In this document: positions 44,933-52,746 of the stretch, in pieces
Position numbering within the stretch: position 1 is the first letter of the stretch
Layout of the letters: each line of letters opens with the position of its first letter
From: Halomonas halmophila
GTDB taxonomy: Bacteria > Pseudomonadota > Gammaproteobacteria > Pseudomonadales > Halomonadaceae
DNA: 64,000 nucleotides
NCBI RefSeq assembly: GCF_006540005.1
Contig: NZ_BJOC01000012.1
Span: 62,001-126,000 of the forward strand
Direction of reading: 5' to 3'
Made by a program: the position numbers and the translations under genes
The notes under the pieces: model-generated
The model's input: only the letters and a program-made list of their open reading frames with translations
Database searches by the model: none
Told to the model about the DNA's origin: nothing

Positions 44933-46654
44933 TTGGCATCCGCAACCCTGTCCCTGAGTTATGGTCAAGCCTTCGTGGTCCCGGACAAGCGGCGGCATCG
45001 CAGCTCGATGTCGGTGCAGACGCCGGAGGCGCCACAATGGGCGACGAAGGGTGCCTGTGCGCTGATCAGTGACTCCACCATGCGCAACTCCCTGGCCAAG
45101 CAGGCGGGGGATATCAGTGTGCGCGGCTTTCTGGCCGACTATTTCTCGACCCCTGACCACTGGGACGTCAAGACATCGGCCAACCGGGTTCTGACCGCCC
45201 TCAATGGCTGGTGCTATGGCCTGAGCCATCAGGTCAGCAACGGCAGCTATGTTAGTTCCCTGTCGGCCATGGTCTATCGGGGCCAGGAAGCGCACCTGTT
45301 CCATCTCGGCGATACCCTGGTATTCCGCTTGCGCGGCGCCGAGTTCGAGCAGCTGTCGCGGGACCATGTCACCGATATCGGCGGCTATCGCTACCCCTCC
45401 AGAGCGCTCGGCATGGACGCCAGTATCGACATCGACTATGTGCAGATGCCGCTCAAGCAGGGCGATATCTTCCTGTTCACCACCCAGGCCGTGCAGGGCA
45501 CCCTGATGCCATCGGACTATGTCGGGCTGATCCGCCAGGATGTCAGTGACCTGGATGCCGCCTGCGAACGCCTTGCCCGGACGGCTCAGCAGCGCGCTCA
45601 GGAGCGTGGCTACGGCGGTGATCAGTTCTGCTTTCAGTTGGTGCGCATCGATGAACTGCCGGCCGAAGACGTCGACAGCCCCGAAAAGGTCTACGGTGAT
45701 CTGCCCATCCCGCCCGAGCTGGCCGTCGGCGAGCGCCTGGACGGCATGGAAGTGGTCTCGGTGCTGTCGCGGACGGCTCAGTCGCGAGTGTATCGCGTGC
45801 GTGACCTGCGCAACGAGCGTGACATGGTGCTCAAGGCGCCTAGCCCCGAGCTTTCCACGCGCAATGCCTACCTCGAGCACTTCCTGCTTCAGCAGTGGGT
45901 GGTGGAACGCGTTCATTCGCCCTTCGTGGTCAAGGTCATGCAGCCGTCACGCCCGCGACGTTACCTCTATTATCTGATGGCCCATGTCGAGGGCGAGACC
46001 CTGACCGACTGGGCCCACCGGCATCCCCAGGCGAGTCTGGCTCAGCGTCTGGATATCGCGGTGCAGATGGGCAAGGCCCTGCAGGCGCTGCATCATCGGG
46101 ACCTGCTGCATCAGCAGGTGCATCCCGACAATGTGCTCATCGATCGGCACGGCCAGGTGGTGCTGGCCGATTTCAGTGCCTGCCATCTGCGTGATGTGGA
46201 CGGTCATCGGCGCTCGCGGACCCTGGTGCGCCAGGTCGGCCTGACCGCGCACAGCGCCCCCGAGTACGCCCTGGATGATGAGGTCGGCCGGCGCAGCGAC
46301 CAGTACTCGCTGGCGTCGACGATCTATTGGTTGTTGACCGGCGAGTTCCCTTATGCCCTGCCGACCCGCGAGCTGCTGCACCATACCGATATGGAGCAGA
46401 TGACCTACCGCAGTGCGCGAACACTCAACCCCGAGGTCTCACCGGCGCTGGATGGAGCCCTGAAGCGTGCACTGGCCCCGCAACGGGCCCTGCGCTTCCG
46501 CCGCCTGTCGGAATTTCTGCACGCCCTGCGCACACCGGGCAAGGAGTCCCGGGGCCCGGCAGCCCGCCAGGTCAGCGGCGCGCCGGCGCGCTTCTGGCAG
46601 GCAGTGGCAGGCCTGTTGCTGTTGCTGCTGGTGTTGTCGTGGTTGTTACGCTGA
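44933..46654 (+). CDS. Fused PP2C-phosphatase/protein-kinase-like protein, both domains degenerate
   Basis: 573 residues; TTG start with GAGGAG six bases upstream. The layout equals the bifunctional PP2C-kinase family (PA1782 type): phosphatase-like about 1-245, kinase-like about 268-535, then a C-terminal membrane anchor (552-571). Key residues are lost. PP2C: the N-terminal Asn-x-Asp motif is RHRSSMS, the Asp-Gly motif is ISDS (45-48) and the Thr-Asp-Gly motif is TQA (184-186). Kinase: the catalytic loop reads HQQVHPDN (393-400), with Gln395 for the catalytic Asp and His397 for the usual basic residue, and DFG is DFS. Lys301 and Asn400 remain. Probably a membrane-bound pseudoenzyme or binding protein. 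Confidence 0.85.
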   Translation: MASATLSLSYGQAFVVPDKRRHRSSMSVQTPEAPQWATKGACALISDSTMRNSLAKQAGDISVRGFLADYFSTPDHWDVKTSANRVLTALNGWCYGLSHQVSNGSYVSSLSAMVYRGQEAHLFHLGDTLVFRLRGAEFEQLSRDHVTDIGGYRYPSRALGMDASIDIDYVQMPLKQGDIFLFTTQAVQGTLMPSDYVGLIRQDVSDLDAACERLARTAQQRAQERGYGGDQFCFQLVRIDELPAEDVDSPEKVYGDLPIPPELAVGERLDGMEVVSVLSRTAQSRVYRVRDLRNERDMVLKAPSPELSTRNAYLEHFLLQQWVVERVHSPFVVKVMQPSRPRRYLYYLMAHVEGETLTDWAHRHPQASLAQRLDIAVQMGKALQALHHRDLLHQQVHPDNVLIDRHGQVVLADFSACHLRDVDGHRRSRTLVRQVGLTAHSAPEYALDDEVGRRSDQYSLASTIYWLLTGEFPYALPTRELLHHTDMEQMTYRSARTLNPEVSPALDGALKRALAPQRALRFRRLSEFLHALRTPGKESRGPAARQVSGAPARFWQAVAGLLLLLLVLSWLLR

Positions 46655-46711
46655 GCTACGAGCTGACTGCCCGCCGCTCGTTTCTCGCAACTCGCGCCTC
46701 GCGGCTGTCGC
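46653..46711. repeat. Heptamer-repeat intergenic element (copy C)
   Basis: Between the fusion gene and the phosphofructokinase gene lie GAGCTAC GAGCTGA (46653-46666) and, 17 bp on, four 7-mers CTCGCAA CTCGCGC CTCGCGG CTGTCGC (46684-46711). The last base of the array is part of the phosphofructokinase stop codon. The sequence differs from the other copies but the 7-bp period and placement are the same. Confidence 0.55.
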
Positions 46712-47970
46712 TAGATCTTGAACTCCGGCAGCTTGCGTGCGACGCGGTGCTTGGCCAGCTTGGCGACTCTGGGCAGGCCGTTGTCGAAGGGCGGGAAGTC
46801 TTCGCCCTGGATCAACGGGGCCAGGTAGCGGCGGCCTGCTTCGGTGATGCCGAAGCCGTCTTCGCGGATGAATTCACGCGGCATGAATTTTTCCTGGTTG
46901 GCCACCTCGGCCAGCGGTGCCGGTTCCACGGTCCAGGCATAGGGATCTTCGCTGGTTCGCTTGATGGCCGGCATCTGGGCGTTCTGGCCGTCCAGGGCCA
47001 GTTCGACGGCCTTCTCGCCGACGGCGTAGGCCTGTTCCACGTCAGTGCGTGAGGCCAGGTGCCGGGCGGCGCGCTGCAGGTAATCGGCCACCGCCCAGTG
47101 GTATTTGTAGCCCAGGTCCTGCTTGATCATGCCGGCCAGGGTCGGGGCCACGCCGCCCAGTTGGCGATGGCCGAAGGCGTCGGTATTGCCCGAGTCGGCG
47201 AGGAAGGTGCCGTCTTCGTAGCGAGCCCCCTCGGAGACCACGATGACGCAGTAGCCATATTCCTGCACCGACTCCTGGACCCGGGCCATCACGGCCTCGC
47301 GGTCGAAGTGGATCTCGGGGAAGATGACCAGGTGCGGGGGATCTCCTTCGCCCTGGCCGGCCAGGGCCCCGGCGGCGGCGATCCAGCCGGCATGCCGGCC
47401 CATGACTTCCAGCACGAAGACCTTGGTGGAGGTGGCGCTCATCGAGGCGATGTCCAGCGAGGCTTCCAGGGTGGAAGTGGCGATGTACTTGGCGACGCTG
47501 CCGAAGCCCGGCGAGTTGTCGGTGATCGGCAGGTCGTTGTCGACCGTCTTGGGCACATGGATGGCGGTCAGCGGATATCCCATCTTTTCGGAAAGCTGAG
47601 ATACCTTGAGGCAGGTGTCGGCGCTGTCGCCACCGCCGTTGTAGAAGAAGTAGCGGATATCGTGGGCCTTGAAGACCTCGATGAGGCGCTCGTATTGCGC
47701 GCGATGCGTCTCGATGTCCTTGAGCTTGTAGCGGCACGAGCCGAAGGCTCCGGCGGGGGTGTGACGCAGGGCGGCGATGGTCTCGTCACTTTCCTGGCTG
47801 ACGTCGATGAGGTCCTCGGTCAGGGCGCCGATGATGCCGTTGTGGCCGGCATAGACCTTGCCGATTCGGTCGCTGTGACGACGGCAGGCCTCGATGACGC
47901 CGCAGGCACTGGCATTGATCACGGCTGTGACACCGCCGGACTGGGCGTAAAAGGCATTGTGCTGTGCCAT
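46711..47970 (-). CDS. Pyrophosphate-dependent 6-phosphofructokinase
   Basis: 419 residues, against 320 for bacterial ATP-PFK. Two positions point to PPi as phosphoryl donor: GGGDS (112-116), with Asp where ATP enzymes have Gly, and PKTVDND (140-146), with Lys where ATP enzymes have Gly. It interconverts fructose 6-phosphate and fructose 1,6-bisphosphate reversibly. Halomonas species lacking PfkA are known to rely on such an enzyme. The start at 47970 fits the family; an upstream extension does not. Confidence 0.9.
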   Translation of the reverse strand: MAQHNAFYAQSGGVTAVINASACGVIEACRRHSDRIGKVYAGHNGIIGALTEDLIDVSQESDETIAALRHTPAGAFGSCRYKLKDIETHRAQYERLIEVFKAHDIRYFFYNGGGDSADTCLKVSQLSEKMGYPLTAIHVPKTVDNDLPITDNSPGFGSVAKYIATSTLEASLDIASMSATSTKVFVLEVMGRHAGWIAAAGALAGQGEGDPPHLVIFPEIHFDREAVMARVQESVQEYGYCVIVVSEGARYEDGTFLADSGNTDAFGHRQLGGVAPTLAGMIKQDLGYKYHWAVADYLQRAARHLASRTDVEQAYAVGEKAVELALDGQNAQMPAIKRTSEDPYAWTVEPAPLAEVANQEKFMPREFIREDGFGITEAGRRYLAPLIQGEDFPPFDNGLPRVAKLAKHRVARKLPEFKI

Positions 47971-48200
47971 GTAGCTATCCTGTTGCTGGTCGCATCTGGG
48001 GCGTGCCGCCGACGACCGGGCGGTCGTGCTGCGGCGCCGCCAAGGAGGTTGGGCAGGCGTGGATTCTAGCCTATCACCACCGGCACTGCATCCTGTGACG
48101 ATTCTCTGTCCCGGCAACCGGTTGGCTGGAGAGGGCGCGGGTGCCATGCTAGTCTGCCGCTTTTCCAGGCCGACTGACACCTTCCTGCAGCGGAGACAGC

Positions 48201-49583
48201 ATGCACCTTCATATTCTCGGCATCTGCGGTACCTTCATGGGCAGTCTGGCATTGCTGGCGCGCGAGCAGGGAGTGCGGGTCAGCGGTTCTGATGCCGGTG
48301 TCTATCCGCCCATGAGCACGCAACTCGAGCAGGCGGGCATCAGCCTGATGGAAGGCTATTCGGCGGCGAACCTGGAACCCCGGCCGGACCTGGTGGTGGT
48401 CGGCAATGCCGTGTCGCGGGGCAACCCCGAGGTCGAGGCGCTGCTGGACCTGGGCCTGCCCTATACCTCCGGGCCGCAGTGGCTGGCCGAGCAAGTGCTG
48501 CCCGGGCGCCGCGTGGTCGCGGTGGCCGGCACCCATGGCAAGACCACCACGGCCAGCCTGGTGGCCTGGCTGCTCGAGGCGGCGGGGCAGTCGCCGGGCT
48601 TCTTGATCGGTGGTGTGCCGCGCAACTTCGGGGTCTCGGCGCGGCTCGGCGCGCCCGATGCACCCTTCGTGGTCGAAGCCGATGAATACGACACGGCCTT
48701 TTTCGACAAGCGTTCCAAGTTCGTGCATTACCGTCCCGATATCGCGGTGCTGGGCAACCTGGAGTTCGATCACGCGGATATCTTCGACGACCTGGCGGCC
48801 ATCGAGCGCCAGTTTCATCATCTGGTGCGCACGGTGCCGGGCAAGGGCAAGCTGCTGGTGGCGGATGGTGAACCCGCGCTGGAACGCGTTCTGCAACAGG
48901 GCTGCTGGACGCCGGTGGAACGCTTCGGTCAAGCCGCTGCCAGTGACTGGCGCCTGACGCTGGAGCGCGCCGATGCCGCCGACTTCAGCGTGTCCCGCCG
49001 CGCCGACGAGCACGCCGCCCCCGCACGTGTCGCCTGGTCGCTGAGCGGCACGCACAATGCACGCAATGCATTGGCGGCCATTGCCGCCGCGCATGCCTGT
49101 GGTGTCGACGTGGCGACGGCGGCACGGGCCCTGTCGCGCTTCGAGGCACCGCGCCGGCGCCAGGAGCTGCGCGGCGAGGTAGCCGGCATCAGCGTGATCG
49201 ATGACTTCGCCCATCACCCCACGGCGATCGCCACGACCCTCGAGGGGCTTAGCGCCGGCGATGCCGGTGGGCGCCTGCTCGCGGTGGTCGAGCCGCGCTC
49301 CAACACCATGCGCCTGGGCACGCTGCGGGAACGCCTGGCGGCCAGTGTCGACAGCGCCGACCTGGCGTTCTGGTATCGACCGGCGGAACTGGACTGGCAG
49401 CTGGCGCCGGTGATCGAGGCGGCGACCACGCCGAGCCGGGAGTTCACCGAACTGGATGACCTGGTAACCTGCCTGGTCGGCGAGGCACGCGCCGGCGACC
49501 GCATCGTGGTCATGTCCAACGGCAGTTTCGGTGGCATTCACGAGCGGCTGTTGAACGCACTGGAGGACAAGCATGGTGGGTGA
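48201..49583 (+). CDS. mpl: UDP-N-acetylmuramate:L-alanyl-gamma-D-glutamyl-meso-diaminopimelate ligase
   Basis: 460 residues, Mur ligase family. The ATP loop is VAGTHGKTTTASLV, with the Mur His motif IDDFAHHPTAI and a C-terminal domain. It reattaches recycled murein tripeptide to UDP-MurNAc. It is followed by ubiX, which overlaps its end by 11 bp, as in Pseudomonas. The N-terminus MHLHILGICGTFMG is typical of Mpl. Confidence 0.95.
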   Translation: MHLHILGICGTFMGSLALLAREQGVRVSGSDAGVYPPMSTQLEQAGISLMEGYSAANLEPRPDLVVVGNAVSRGNPEVEALLDLGLPYTSGPQWLAEQVLPGRRVVAVAGTHGKTTTASLVAWLLEAAGQSPGFLIGGVPRNFGVSARLGAPDAPFVVEADEYDTAFFDKRSKFVHYRPDIAVLGNLEFDHADIFDDLAAIERQFHHLVRTVPGKGKLLVADGEPALERVLQQGCWTPVERFGQAAASDWRLTLERADAADFSVSRRADEHAAPARVAWSLSGTHNARNALAAIAAAHACGVDVATAARALSRFEAPRRRQELRGEVAGISVIDDFAHHPTAIATTLEGLSAGDAGGRLLAVVEPRSNTMRLGTLRERLAASVDSADLAFWYRPAELDWQLAPVIEAATTPSREFTELDDLVTCLVGEARAGDRIVVMSNGSFGGIHERLLNALEDKHGG

Positions 49584-50187
49584 ATTTCACGCCCCCGTCA
49601 GCGTGGCGATGACCGGCGCCTCCGGGGCGCAGTACGGACTGCGCCTGATCGAGGTGCTGGTGGCGGCCGAGCGCGAAGTCTGGGTAATGATCTCCAAGGC
49701 GGCGCACATGGTGATTGCCACCGAGACCGATGTGGACTTGCCGGCGAAGCCGGAACGTCTGGCGGCGGCCTTGATCGAGCGCTGCGGGGCGCGTCCGGGG
49801 CAGATCCGCTGCTTCGCGCGCGAGGACTGGATGGCGCCGGTCGCGTCGGGCTCCGGGGCGAGCTCGGCGATGGTCATCTGTCCGTGTTCCACTGGCACCC
49901 TGTCGGCCGTGGCCTGCGGAGCCAGCAACAACCTGATCGAGCGGGCGGCCGACGTGGCCCTCAAGGAGCGCCGCCAGCTGATACTGGTGCCGCGCGAGAC
50001 CCCGCTGTCCGCCATTCATCTCCAGCACATGCTCGACCTGACACGTCTCGGCGCCGTGGTGATGCCGGCGGCGCCCGGCTTCTATCACCGTCCCGCCAGC
50101 GTGAACGACATGATCGACTTCATCGTGGCGCGCATTCTCAATCAACTGGGGATCGCGCATGAGTTGATGCCGGCCTGGGGAACGTAA
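49573..50187 (+). CDS. ubiX: Flavin prenyltransferase UbiX
   Basis: 204 residues. It has VAMTGASGAQYGLRL at the N-terminus, the MVICPCSTGTLSAVACG FMN site, and KERRQLILVPRETPLSAIHL with the catalytic basic and acidic residues. It makes prenylated FMN for the decarboxylase UbiD in ubiquinone synthesis. It overlaps mpl by 11 bp, so the two are probably translated together. Confidence 0.95.
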   Translation: MVGEFHAPVSVAMTGASGAQYGLRLIEVLVAAEREVWVMISKAAHMVIATETDVDLPAKPERLAAALIERCGARPGQIRCFAREDWMAPVASGSGASSAMVICPCSTGTLSAVACGASNNLIERAADVALKERRQLILVPRETPLSAIHLQHMLDLTRLGAVVMPAAPGFYHRPASVNDMIDFIVARILNQLGIAHELMPAWGT

Positions 50188-50257
50188 GCGTAAGCTGCCC
50201 GACACAGATCCCGGTCAAGATACGTCGGATATCGGTTCGCCACTAGAGAAACAGACG

Positions 50258-50881
50258 ATGCTCAATCCTTCCCTGCTCTCGGTCTTCGTGCCGACCTTCC
50301 TGCTGGTTTCGCTGACGCCCGGCATGTGCATGACGCTGGCCATGGTGCTGGGCATGACCCAGGGCGTGAAGCATACGCTGTGGATGATGGTGGGCGAGCT
50401 GCTGGGGGTCGGCCTGGTGGCCGCCTCGGCCGGGGCCGGCGTGGCCGCCCTGATGCTCCAGCAGCCGGCCCTGTTCGCGGTGTTCAAGTGGCTGGGCGGC
50501 GCCTATCTGGTGTATCTGGGGGTGATGATGTGGCGATCCCGGGGACGCATGGCGGTTCCCGACCAGGTCGATGCCGGGAACCGGGCGGGGCGTCGCGAGC
50601 TCGCCGTGCAGGGCTTCGTCACCGCCGTCGCCAACCCCAAGGGCTGGGCCTTCTTCGTGGCCCTGCTGCCGCCTTTCCTCGACGCCTCGCGCCCTCTGAC
50701 TGGCCAATTGGCGCTGCTGGTGACGCTCATCCTGAGCATCGAGTTCCTGGCCCTGTTGACCTACGCCACCGGCGGCCAGACCCTGCGGCACCTGCTAGGC
50801 AAGAGCCGCAACGTCCGCCTGCTCAACCGCATCGCCGGCACCCTGATGGTCGGCGTCGGCCTGTGGCTGGCGGTAGGCTGA
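50258..50881 (+). CDS. LysE/RhtB family amino acid exporter
   Basis: 207 residues with about six membrane segments. The N-terminal TPGMCMTLAMVLGMTQGVKHTLWMMVGE and FKWLGGAYLVYLGVMMWRSRG stretches are typical of RhtB-type translocators. It should export an amino acid or related compound by proton exchange; the substrate is unknown. It ends at a heptamer-repeat intergenic region. Confidence 0.87.
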   Translation: MLNPSLLSVFVPTFLLVSLTPGMCMTLAMVLGMTQGVKHTLWMMVGELLGVGLVAASAGAGVAALMLQQPALFAVFKWLGGAYLVYLGVMMWRSRGRMAVPDQVDAGNRAGRRELAVQGFVTAVANPKGWAFFVALLPPFLDASRPLTGQLALLVTLILSIEFLALLTYATGGQTLRHLLGKSRNVRLLNRIAGTLMVGVGLWLAVG

Positions 50882-50923
50882 AAAATGCGTCTCCAGCCGC
50901 TTCGAGAATGAAGAGGGCAGATC

Positions 50924-51100
50924 GGCGCTACGCACCTTCAAAGAATCAAGAGGGAAGAACGGCGCTGCGCGCCTTGAAGAGGGAAGACAAACCTTGACGC
51001 TCCCAACCCTGGGGCTAGCCTGGCACTCTTCACTCTTCACTCTTCACTCTTCACTCTTCACTCTTCACTCTTCACTCTTCACTCTTCACTCTTCACTCTT
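50924..51100. repeat. Heptamer-repeat intergenic element with 11 perfect CACTCTT copies (copy D)
   Basis: Two successive copies of the GGCGC-hairpin/AAGAGGGAAGA module (50924-50959 and 50961-50988) are followed by a spacer with ACCCTGGGGCTAGCCT, then eleven perfect tandem copies of CACTCTT (51024-51100). The last two bases belong to the stop codon of the DedA-PAP2 gene. Copy A at 16.7 kb has the same module order. Confidence 0.88.
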
Positions 51101-52502
51101 ACGCCGGCCCCAGCCAGATGAGCCGGGCGGTGAGCAGGGCGAGCGAGGCGGTGGCGATCAGCGGCCAGGGGCCGGGGGCCAGTCGGGGACGTTGGCGGCG
51201 TTGCCAGGACAGTTGAACCAGGGCGCAGACGACCAGGCCGAGCAGGGCGCCGCCGATCAGGTCGCTTAGCCAGTGCACGCCGATGAGCAGGCGGGAGAGG
51301 GCCATGGGCACGGCGAGGGCGATGGCGGCCCAGTAGGCCCAGAAGCGGTACCGGGGAGGCAGCTCGCGGGCCAGGAAGGCGGCCGCCATGCCCAGCAGCA
51401 CCACCGAGGTCGAAGTGTGGGCGCTGGGGTAGGCCATGGAGCCGCTGAGATGGTCCGGGGTGGTGGGTCTGGCCCGGCCGATCAAGGCCTTGCCGAGCAC
51501 ATTGAGGCCAGCGATGGCCAGCAGGCCGCCGCCGAAATGGCCGAGGACATCCCAGCGTTTGTGCCATATCCACCAGCCGGCCCAGGGCAGTACCAGGGCG
51601 ATGATGCCGAAGAGGTCGCCGACCTCGGCCAGCAGGTATCCCAACTCGCGTAGTGCCGGCATGGACAGGCTGTCCAGCAGCGCATGCAACTGTCGGTCCA
51701 TCGGCATGGGGCCATTGTGCTGCAGCACGATCAGCGTCCAGGCGCAGAGCGCGGCCAGTGAGGCCAGCAATAACAGCCAGCTGGCCAGGGGCGGCTCGCT
51801 GTTGCGCTGCATTACCAGCACGCGCCATATCAGGCGGCCGACGGATGTGTGGCGGGCCAGGCGCACCAGGCCACGATACACGTGGCCGTCGCGGTAGGTC
51901 TGATGGCGCAGCCAGGAAAATACCAGTGCCAATGCCACCACGGCGCTGCCGAGCACGGCCAGCCAGGGCTCGAGTGCTTCGGGCAGCCCCGGCAACCGTT
52001 GCCAGGCGTGACCGAGCAGGTAGCCCGGCAACACATAGACTGGCGCCCAGAGTGCCGCGGATATCAGGTTGGCCCACACAAATCGGCGTGGCGACATGTG
52101 CAGCATGCCGGCGATCAGGGGGATGATCGGGCGTACGGGGCCGACGAAGCGTCCCAGCACCACGGAATAGGCACCGTAGCGCTGGAAGAATTTCGCGCCG
52201 CGCGACAGCCACTCCGGGTGACGCGAGAAGGGCCACCAGCCGGGCACCCGGCGCCGGTGCCGATAGCCCAGCCAGAAGCTCAAGCCGTCACCGGCCACGG
52301 CACCGCAGAAGGCTGCGAGCATGACGATGGCCAGACTCAGTTCCTGATGCCCGGCCATCGAGGCGGCGGCCGTGATCAGTACCACGCCGGGGACCACCAG
52401 GCCGACCAGCGCCAAGGACTCGATCAAGGCAATGATCGCCATGATGGCCAGCAGCAAGGTCGGTGATGGCGAAAGCTGATAAAAGGCATCGGTAAGGCTC
52501 AA
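51099..52502 (-). CDS. DedA-PAP2 fusion membrane protein
   Basis: 467 residues. Residues about 1-205 are a DedA-family domain with GDGLSFWLGYRHRR and FGRFVGP-like RFVGPVRPIIPLIAGML. Residues about 230-467 are a PAP2 phosphatase domain with all three motifs: KALIGRARPTTP, PSAHTS and SRLLIGVHWLSDLIGG. DedA proteins are polyprenyl-phosphate or lipid flippases and PAP2 removes phosphate from undecaprenyl-PP or lipids, so the fusion may recycle lipid carriers. The TAA stop touches the heptamer array. Confidence 0.9.
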   Translation of the reverse strand: MSLTDAFYQLSPSPTLLLAIMAIIALIESLALVGLVVPGVVLITAAASMAGHQELSLAIVMLAAFCGAVAGDGLSFWLGYRHRRRVPGWWPFSRHPEWLSRGAKFFQRYGAYSVVLGRFVGPVRPIIPLIAGMLHMSPRRFVWANLISAALWAPVYVLPGYLLGHAWQRLPGLPEALEPWLAVLGSAVVALALVFSWLRHQTYRDGHVYRGLVRLARHTSVGRLIWRVLVMQRNSEPPLASWLLLLASLAALCAWTLIVLQHNGPMPMDRQLHALLDSLSMPALRELGYLLAEVGDLFGIIALVLPWAGWWIWHKRWDVLGHFGGGLLAIAGLNVLGKALIGRARPTTPDHLSGSMAYPSAHTSTSVVLLGMAAAFLARELPPRYRFWAYWAAIALAVPMALSRLLIGVHWLSDLIGGALLGLVVCALVQLSWQRRQRPRLAPGPWPLIATASLALLTARLIWLGPA

Positions 52503-52525
52503 GGCGCACTCCAGGCGTCAAAGGG

Positions 52526-52542
52526 CCGACGCTGTGCGTCGG
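52526..52542. terminator. Short hairpin in the DedA-proA gap
   Basis: CCGACGC-TGT-GCGTCGG lies in the 244-bp divergent gap, with GGG/GCC flanks that could extend it. A second small dyad, TTCACC-TTGC-GGGTGAA, follows near 52595. The gap should also hold the proA and DedA promoters; none is obvious. Confidence 0.4.
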
Positions 52543-52746
52543 GCCGGTGGATAGAGCGATATAACCGAAAGGCGGCCACTGACTCAAGAGGCCTTCACCT
52601 TGCGGGTGAAGTTGCCATGGCGAAGGCTTGTTGCGTCGGACCGGCTTTGTACATGCTGAGCATGGTGACTTAGTATGGGGAGTTCCGCGGTCCACGCGAA
52701 GGCGACCGCGACGGCGGCGATCCATTTTCAGGAGATACGTTACGGC

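Noticed and set aside
48001..48180. N-terminal extension of the phosphofructokinase
   Set aside because: The extra 70 residues are low-complexity and lack family similarity; MAQHNAFYAQSGG is the expected start.
51024..51100. CRISPR-like array
   Set aside because: The units are 7 bp with no spacers and no cas genes nearby; it is a simple tandem repeat.
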